Both the position numbers and the translations under genes were made by a program. Under the pieces are notes generated by a model, which was given only the letters and a program-made list of their open reading frames with translations, searched no databases and had not been told where the DNA came from. A DNA stretch of 42,394 nt from Helicobacteraceae bacterium (lineage in GTDB: Bacteria; Campylobacterota; Campylobacteria; Campylobacterales; Sulfurimonadaceae). The stretch spans positions 1 through 42,394 of the forward strand of contig JAGGTH010000094.1 of assembly GCA_021163845.1 (NCBI GenBank), written 5' to 3'. This document shows, one piece after another, positions 37,285 through 42,394 of the stretch; position 1 is the stretch's first letter, and every line of letters starts with the position of its first letter.

Positions 37285-37806
37285 TCAAGCTTTATAAACC
37301 CCATAAAACCTCTCACTAGTCTTCAAATCAGCCTTAAGAGGATTATGCTTTATATATTCATACACTTTTTTAAAATGTAGTTCATCACGGATCACTTTAT
37401 CGTAATACCCATTCGCCCAAAACTTCCCCTCTCGTCTGAGCACCCTATTCATCTCTCTTGCACTTTGAGATTTCAATCTTCGCATAGTACTCTCAAGAGA
37501 AGATGTTTGACGAAAGAGAATATGCACATGGTTTGGCATAATGCAAAAACAAACAAGTTCATAAAGCTCTGCATCTAGACTTTGAAGAAGATCATACATT
37601 GTCGCTAAAGCATCGTTGTAAAAGTAGCTTCCAGCACTTGAAAGATCCAGATGTGCATCAAGCTGATATTGTTTAATAGAAGTTTTAAGAGTTGTATCTT
37701 CAAGAATTTTTTGGAGATAGGTATCGAGGCTGTCGTGGGTTCTAAATGTTACAAATTGGTAGTGATCTATAGCATTTATATGTGGAAGCTTTGTAGGATT
37801 TTTCAT
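37285..37806 (-). CDS. REP-associated tyrosine transposase (RAYT, IS200/IS605 Y1 superfamily)
   Basis: A 173 aa HUH/Y1 nuclease. PHINAIDHYQFVTFRTHDSL opens the family core, MPNHVHILF carries the His-x-His metal motif, and GYYDKVIRDELHFKKVYEYI carries the candidate catalytic Tyr and C-terminal helix. Such proteins nick at REP palindromes and are single-copy, domesticated relatives of IS200 transposases. It appears intact and is flanked on both sides by palindromic repeats. There is no terminal IS structure with a passenger gene. Confidence 0.88.
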   Translation of the reverse strand: MKNPTKLPHINAIDHYQFVTFRTHDSLDTYLQKILEDTTLKTSIKQYQLDAHLDLSSAGSYFYNDALATMYDLLQSLDAELYELVCFCIMPNHVHILFRQTSSLESTMRRLKSQSAREMNRVLRREGKFWANGYYDKVIRDELHFKKVYEYIKHNPLKADLKTSERFYGVYKA

Positions 37807-37837
37807 TATTTTTCTTCCTCTTTTTCTTTCCTACCAC

Positions 37838-38011
37838 TCTCTACCGAAGGCAAGCCATGGGTTCCTTTGTTCTATGCCACTTTGCCAAAGGCCAAGCCAT
37901 TGCCACTCTCCAACGCTTTTGGAGGCGGATGGCTTGCCTTCGCTCTGAACTTTCATACAAGCCCTACATCCCAAGCTCACTCTTTGCCAAAGGCAAGCCA
38001 TTGGCTCCTTA
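37838..38011 (+). repeat. REP-like repeat cluster, right flank of the RAYT gene
   Basis: Three B-type units (near 37847, 37888 and 37990) and one A-type unit (37917-37946, with a one-base insertion, GGAGGCGGATGG). The segment 37947-38010 is a direct repeat of 37158-37221 with about two differences, so the transposase gene lies between long direct repeats. It is followed directly by the end of the DUF4105 gene. Confidence 0.85.
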
Positions 38012-38032
38012 TTTTTATGCCATTAGTTCCTA

Positions 38033-39853
38033 TTAGAAGTAAAAGTTCACACCCGCTTGCAAGGTCTCTCTTTTGAGATCTTTGTCGTTCTCATAGTGAT
38101 GAATATTTTCATACGCCATCTTTACAAAAATATTTGAGCTGACTCTATAGCCTGCACTTAGGTTATAGAGATGTTGTCTACACGAATCAGAAAAATAGCG
38201 CTGTGTGTATTGTGTGGCGATATGAAGCGACTTGTATTGATCTAGCACCGCACCAACACTTGCACCCACTCCACCCAAAGCTTTGGATGTATAAAGCAGA
38301 TAGGGATCAGCCATCGCATAAACATAACCCAAGTCATTACCCGTGCTATAACCAGCACCAATATTCAAAGAGAAGTTCGTTTTGTCATTGAGGTATTTTC
38401 TATCCCAGCCGATCTTTGTACGCCATGAAAAGCCTTTGACATAGGGGCTGTTTTGTGTGTAAGAATCTATACTTATGATCGTTGCTTTTTCAAGATAAGT
38501 TTTCTCACGTGTTCTTAAGACTACAACATCACCAAACTCTATCCCAGTGCCGCGCAAAAAGCCCACATGACTCTCCTCTATATCATGATACGCAAAACGA
38601 AATCCAAGCTGGGTGAGTCCATGCCCTTCTCGCTCCCCCTGAGTAAGCGTGGTGCGCATCGCACGATGCCCCTCTAGAGGATTGTGTGGGAGGATATCAT
38701 TTTGCATCTTACTCACCCCCAGCGTAGCCCTCGCCGTTGTGAGTTTGTGAAAAAGTTCAAGATGTTCCTCTTTACTCAGTTCATTGGATTTAAAAGAGTA
38801 TTCCAAAAGCTCTATAGCGGCTTCTAAGACAAGTCTTTTTTGCGCTACATCCAAAGAGCTATCCTCTAAAAAACTCTCTACATCCAAAGAGCTATCGATA
38901 AGCTGATGCGGCTTCTCAAGGTTCTCACTCTCTATCACCCTCTCAAACCATACAAGGTTACTTCGCTTGGAGGGTCTGTAATGTTTTTGGGTAATGATCC
39001 CCTCCTCTTGAAGCGGGAAGACAGTCTCTAAAGGGATCACTTGGTAGCCAAAATATTCGCGCAGATGCAACTTTTCACGTGCGACCTCTAAGAGCCAAAG
39101 CATATTGTACGAGCAGTTTTCTGTAAAAAAATAGTAGTAAGAGTTGGTATCTTTGAGCTCCCAAATATGTGCAAACATCCGCTCAACCTCTTGGGATGTA
39201 AGGTCAAGATCATACTCCCAAATATCACGGTTTTCAGTATCTCTATACTCTTTGAGTTTTTCATAATAAGGCAGAAGTGAGTACTTTCCATAGTATCCCC
39301 CAAAGAGCCCTTTGATCGCAAACATGACACCATTCTCTTTTTTGGGATCAGCATCTGCAGCATAATTGATCGCATAGGAGAGAAGCCGTGAGTTGTACGA
39401 GGAGTTGATACGCAAAAAAGTATGTCCAAACATCGAGGCGGGAGAGTTGATATGCGCTGAGGGAAAGACCATCGTCACCGAGACAGGATCGACACGTTTT
39501 TTGAGAGACTCATACTCTTGACAATTTACCTTTGGAAGATCTTGCAAATCAAGCTCTTGACTCAACCAAGTTGCACGCGCAGGGAAGCGACAAAGTGGGG
39601 CTTCATCATCTAGATGAGAATCATCATAAAAGGCTTCTAGCGTTGCGATCAGTTCCGCTTTTGCATCGCTCGCTCCATTAGGTGCGAAAAAAAACCTTGA
39701 ATCATCAATCTCACTGACATCTGAGGGGATATGTAACAGAAGCTTCCAATAGCGCTGTTCATAAAGTTTTGCATCAAGTGCTTTTTGGATAAAAACATCG
39801 TGCGCATAGGCTACAAAAAATGTACTAAAAAGTAAAAAAAGATATTTTAAAAT
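38033..39853 (-). CDS. DUF4105 protein with signal peptide and C-terminal outer-membrane-like segment
   Basis: A 606 aa exported protein. The usual start codons give only a truncated form (a TTG at 39565). Reading further upstream in the same frame gives 96 more residues that open with a clean signal peptide, LKYLFLLFSTFFVAYA, and run back to an in-frame TAG. The only start that fits is ATT at 39851-39853, 7 bases after AGGA. The DUF4105 core (HINSPASMFGHTFLRI, FFTENCSYNMLWLLEV) with conserved His and Cys lies in the first half. The C-terminal third alternates like a beta-barrel and ends in Phe (GVNFYF), typical of outer-membrane proteins. Function unknown; related Lnb-type proteins are proposed to handle lipoproteins. 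It contains four ACATCC(A/C)AAG words. Confidence 0.75.
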   Translation of the reverse strand: MLKYLFLLFSTFFVAYAHDVFIQKALDAKLYEQRYWKLLLHIPSDVSEIDDSRFFFAPNGASDAKAELIATLEAFYDDSHLDDEAPLCRFPARATWLSQELDLQDLPKVNCQEYESLKKRVDPVSVTMVFPSAHINSPASMFGHTFLRINSSYNSRLLSYAINYAADADPKKENGVMFAIKGLFGGYYGKYSLLPYYEKLKEYRDTENRDIWEYDLDLTSQEVERMFAHIWELKDTNSYYYFFTENCSYNMLWLLEVAREKLHLREYFGYQVIPLETVFPLQEEGIITQKHYRPSKRSNLVWFERVIESENLEKPHQLIDSSLDVESFLEDSSLDVAQKRLVLEAAIELLEYSFKSNELSKEEHLELFHKLTTARATLGVSKMQNDILPHNPLEGHRAMRTTLTQGEREGHGLTQLGFRFAYHDIEESHVGFLRGTGIEFGDVVVLRTREKTYLEKATIISIDSYTQNSPYVKGFSWRTKIGWDRKYLNDKTNFSLNIGAGYSTGNDLGYVYAMADPYLLYTSKALGGVGASVGAVLDQYKSLHIATQYTQRYFSDSCRQHLYNLSAGYRVSSNIFVKMAYENIHHYENDKDLKRETLQAGVNFYF

Positions 39854-39865
39854 GGTGATTTCCTA

Positions 39866-39887
39866 AAGTGGGGCAAGAAGCCCACTT
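39866..39887. terminator. stem-loop between the DUF3015 and DUF4105 genes
   Basis: AAGTGGG-(8)-CCCACTT. It lies after the DUF3015 reading frame and 13 bases before the ATT of the DUF4105 gene. The T tract is short on the minus strand, so it may only attenuate or stabilise the message. Confidence 0.5.
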
Positions 39888-39895
39888 ATTTTGAA

Positions 39896-40342
39896 TTAGA
39901 TCGTAGTTTGAGAGATATTGTCTAATACGTCTGCCATCTCTACTTTTTGACTTGTGTAGATAGCGTTGTAGTTTGCTTGAAGTGTAGAAGCAAAAAGTGC
40001 TTTATCTTCTACTGCAAGAAGCTCAGCGAGTGTATCTACACTCTAACCATGACCCACAGCGATCTCTTTTGCGAGTGTATCCATGTTTGAGGCTACGAAC
40101 TCTTCTGCTCTTTCATTCATTACAAACTTTGTTTTTTTACATCCGAGTGTTCCAGATGTGATACCAAAAGTTTGGTTTCCTGAAGTACCATTTGTAGTCG
40201 CTTGAAGCGCTAACATAACCGCAGATGAATCATCTTTAATGATTACCGCACCAAGACCACAACCTGTTTGATTATTTACATTTGCATATACAGCTGAGCT
40301 TAATGCAGCAACCGCTGCGATACTTACTAATAACTTTTTCAT
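39896..40342 (-). pseudogene. DUF3015 periplasmic protein gene with an in-frame amber codon
   Basis: The signal peptide MKKLLVSIAAVAALSSAVYA is followed by the DUF3015 core (GCGLGAVI, ATTNGTSGNQTFGITSGTLG). After residue 99 (EIAVGHG) a TAG stops the frame (40043-40045). The same frame then continues for 48 codons with plausible family sequence (SVDTLAELLAVEDKALFAST) to TAA at 39896. Family members commonly have a Glu about here, so a single GAG to TAG change explains it. It may be a genuine nonsense mutation, a sequencing error or a tolerated shortened product. The gene lies just upstream of the DUF4105 gene on the same strand. Confidence 0.75.
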
Positions 40343-40408
40343 AGTGAACCTCTTTCTAAATTAAGATAGTCGTCATTCTATACTTACTAAGCTTAATGTT
40401 AAATTATA

Positions 40409-42166
40409 TCAAATTTTATTTATCTGATGGTCAAACTCTGGCACCATCTCTTTGAGCTTTGCAAGTTTGTCTTCACAGTTGATAAGCTCGAAGATATCAT
40501 GGTTGAGCTTGACAATATCATAATCTGTCCTTCCTGCGACTGTGATCGATTCATACGGTGTCGTTGCCTCTGTGTCGTCAATAAGAAGCTCTTCATAAAG
40601 CTTTTCTCCTGGTCTAAGACCTGAGAACTCTATCTCTATATCATCACGATGGCTCAATTCTATCATCTTACGTGCAAGATCTACGATCTTGATAGGTTCA
40701 CCCATATCAAGTATAAATATCTCTCCACCCTTACCTAATGCTCCTGCTTGAAGTACAAGCTCGCAGGCTTCAGGTATAAGCATAAAATAGCGTGTAATCT
40801 CTGGATGTGTTACCGTAATAGGGCCACCCCGAACAATTTGTGCTTTAAATTTTGGTATCACACTCCCACTACTTCCAAGAACATTGCCAAATCTCACAGC
40901 AACAATTTCTGTATTCTCTTTTGTTTTCTTATTTCCTATAGAAAGCACGTTTTGTGCATAAAGCTCACATATACGCTTCGTCGTTCCCATTACGTTTGTG
41001 GGGCGCACGGCCTTATCTGTGGAGATAAGAACAAACTTTTTTACTCTATATTTAATAGCGCAGTCAATTGCATTCTTTGTTCCTATGACATTATTAATCA
41101 CAGCCTCTGTCGTATTCTCCTCCACAAGAGGGACATGCTTGTAAGCAGCTGCATGAATTACTACATCAGGCTGATATTTTTCAAAAGTCTTATCAAGTAG
41201 CTCTTTATTAACAACCGATTGCATCACTAATATCGGTTTGAATGCATGCATCTCTTCTGCTATCTGATAGAGATTATACTCACTATGGTCTAGGAGAATA
41301 AGCTTTCTAGCCCCAAACTTCGCACATTGACGACTTATCTCGCTTCCTATACTTCCACCCGCTCCAGTAATCAAAACTTTTTTGTCTTTAATGAAGTTTT
41401 CTATAAGTTTTTTGTCCAAATCTTTGGGATGACGTGCAAGCAGATCTTCTACACTAATCTCCTGCAACATCCCAGAATAATTTTTATCCACCAATATTTC
41501 GCTGATCGTAGGAAGGATCTTAATTTGTTTAAAATAGGAGTTAAGCCCCTGATGAATCTCCTGAATCCTTTGTGGGGAAGCACTCGGTATAGCAATAATG
41601 AGTAAATCATACTTATCTTCCTCTCCAATATTACGCTTAAGTTCCTGCTTTGAGATGACACGTATTCCATCTATACTTCTACCATGCAAAACTTTATCAT
41701 CATCAACAAAATATTTTACCTTGTATTCGCTATCTCTAAATTCATCTTCTAGCTTATTTCCCGCCTTACCTGCACCATAGATCACAAGAGACTTGTCTTT
41801 TTTAATACCAGAGCGATTTACATAGTAGTAGTAAGTATACATAGCAAAACTCATTGCAAAGATATAGGTAAAAAGCTCGCTTATCAAGACCACTTGTGGC
41901 ACTTTCTGATAGAGTAATCCTGCATAGAAAAAGTATGGCACAATCGCTACAATACTTTTGAGCAAAAATGTCTTTTGTGTCACCTTAGACCAAGAGAGAG
42001 AAAAGTCTCTCAAAATCAGGAGTGACGCGAGAATTCTCATCCCTACAACCAATCCAACTACACTCCAAGCAAAGGGGAGTTTAAAAATAAAAAAAGTCCA
42101 CCAAAATGTAATGCACGTAAGAAATATAATTATTAAAAAGTTTAATATTTTTTTATTCAATCTCAT
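40409..42166 (-). CDS. membrane-bound nucleotide-sugar 4,6-dehydratase (PglF/WbpM/CapD-like)
   Basis: A 585 aa protein. Four membrane helices in the first ~125 residues (FLIIIFLTCITFWWTFFIF and following), a first Rossmann-like domain (KSLVIYGAGKAGNKL) and a second short-chain dehydrogenase domain with VLITGAGGSIGSEISRQ. The active site reads STDKAVRPTNVMGTTKRICE, with the catalytic Tyr of the family replaced by Met as in PglF and WbpM. It probably converts UDP-GlcNAc to a 4-keto-6-deoxy sugar for glycan or protein glycosylation (bacillosamine pathway). No glycosylation partner genes lie in the window. It reads leftward and is probably entered from an upstream locus outside the window. Confidence 0.9.
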   Translation of the reverse strand: MRLNKKILNFLIIIFLTCITFWWTFFIFKLPFAWSVVGLVVGMRILASLLILRDFSLSWSKVTQKTFLLKSIVAIVPYFFYAGLLYQKVPQVVLISELFTYIFAMSFAMYTYYYYVNRSGIKKDKSLVIYGAGKAGNKLEDEFRDSEYKVKYFVDDDKVLHGRSIDGIRVISKQELKRNIGEEDKYDLLIIAIPSASPQRIQEIHQGLNSYFKQIKILPTISEILVDKNYSGMLQEISVEDLLARHPKDLDKKLIENFIKDKKVLITGAGGSIGSEISRQCAKFGARKLILLDHSEYNLYQIAEEMHAFKPILVMQSVVNKELLDKTFEKYQPDVVIHAAAYKHVPLVEENTTEAVINNVIGTKNAIDCAIKYRVKKFVLISTDKAVRPTNVMGTTKRICELYAQNVLSIGNKKTKENTEIVAVRFGNVLGSSGSVIPKFKAQIVRGGPITVTHPEITRYFMLIPEACELVLQAGALGKGGEIFILDMGEPIKIVDLARKMIELSHRDDIEIEFSGLRPGEKLYEELLIDDTEATTPYESITVAGRTDYDIVKLNHDIFELINCEDKLAKLKEMVPEFDHQINKI

Positions 42167-42374
42167 CTATAAAACCTATGTTTTCTCTCATTATACTGTA
42201 GTTCATCTTCTATACTTTTTAGGAATCTCTATTTGTTTTGCCAATTTTAAAGAAAGATCATATCAAATTTTTACAAAAGCAAAAAAATAAGTGTTAACAT
42301 CCCCTCAAACCATGCAGTTTGAATCAGAAAAATCTTTCAGAAGAAAAATCAGTTTGGTAGAAAATTAAAATAAG

Positions 42375-42394
42375 GTTGAATCAAACGATTCAAC
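42375..42394. terminator. inverted repeat at the window end
   Basis: GTTGAATC-AAAC-GATTCAAC, 8-bp arms and a 4-base loop, followed on the minus strand by a T-rich stretch (CTTATTTTAATTTTC). It has the form of a terminator for a leftward gene beyond the window. The gap from 42167 to here shows no gene. Confidence 0.55.

Noticed and set aside
36942-37380. Two overlapping plus-strand frames across the left repeat cluster
   Set aside because: Their translations are the palindromic repeats read through (repeated [12 protein letters not shown]); no independent coding support.
37036-38011. Regularly repeated units considered as a CRISPR array
   Set aside because: The units alternate in orientation, vary in spacing, pair as palindromes and flank a RAYT gene; there are no unique spacers of constant length and no cas genes.
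40748-42290. Plus-strand frames opposite the PglF/WbpM-like gene
   Set aside because: Antisense frames with no ribosome sites and no recognisable domains.
1-42394. tRNA or rRNA genes
   Set aside because: I looked in the intergenic gaps for cloverleaf patterns and conserved rRNA words and saw none; a covariance search would be needed to be certain.

Overview
The window looks like chromosomal DNA from a Campylobacterota (epsilonproteobacterial) sulfur oxidiser, most likely Sulfurimonas or a close relative. I infer this from the low GC, the S10/spc/alpha ribosomal gene order, a PglF/WbpM-type membrane dehydratase, a soluble TlpD-like zinc-binding chemoreceptor, futalosine-type MqnA, a di-haem cytochrome c peroxidase and several small proteins that resemble epsilonproteobacterial hypotheticals. 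No database search was possible.

Layout. 1-1447: the 5' part of a NifU-like Fe-S scaffold gene and an aldo/keto reductase. 1548-4455: the alpha ribosomal operon (rpmJ, rpsM, rpsK, rpsD, rpoA, rplQ), reading leftward from its own promoter. 4647-14242: an accessory block, mostly rightward, lying between the alpha operon and the rest of the ribosomal superoperon. It holds a radical SAM enzyme, a CvfB-like RNA-binding protein, trpB, an MCE/Mla-type lipid transport operon with a degenerate ATPase, chorismate mutase and an exported rhodanese. 14261-24883: the S10-spc operon (rpsJ to infA), leftward and closed by a terminator. 25059-30012: a P-loop ATPase, then a cytosolic chemoreceptor, CheY-like regulator, hybrid histidine kinase and RNase HII in one tight unit. 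30009-31888: moaD-moaE-moeA. 31980-35661: mqnA, cytochrome c peroxidase and a GGDEF-EAL protein. 35696-38031: malic enzyme, then a REP-associated tyrosine transposase (RAYT) inside a field of palindromic repeats. 38033-40342: a DUF4105 outer-membrane-like protein and a DUF3015 gene with an in-frame stop. 40409-42166: a PglF/WbpM-type nucleotide-sugar dehydratase.

Three things stand out. First, a short word, ACATCC(A/C)AA(G), occurs about 28 times in all reading frames, on both strands and in genes of unrelated function, far more than base composition predicts. It behaves like a DNA-uptake or other polar genome signal. Second, a RAYT gene is flanked by at least ten palindromic repeat units, and one more unit fills the gap between two convergent genes nearby. 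Third, the Mla-like operon encodes an ATPase subunit that appears to lack Walker A and a consensus Walker B. Other oddities are an apparent ATT start codon on the DUF4105 gene, an amber codon inside the DUF3015 gene and a two-domain rhodanese without its C-terminal catalytic cysteine.
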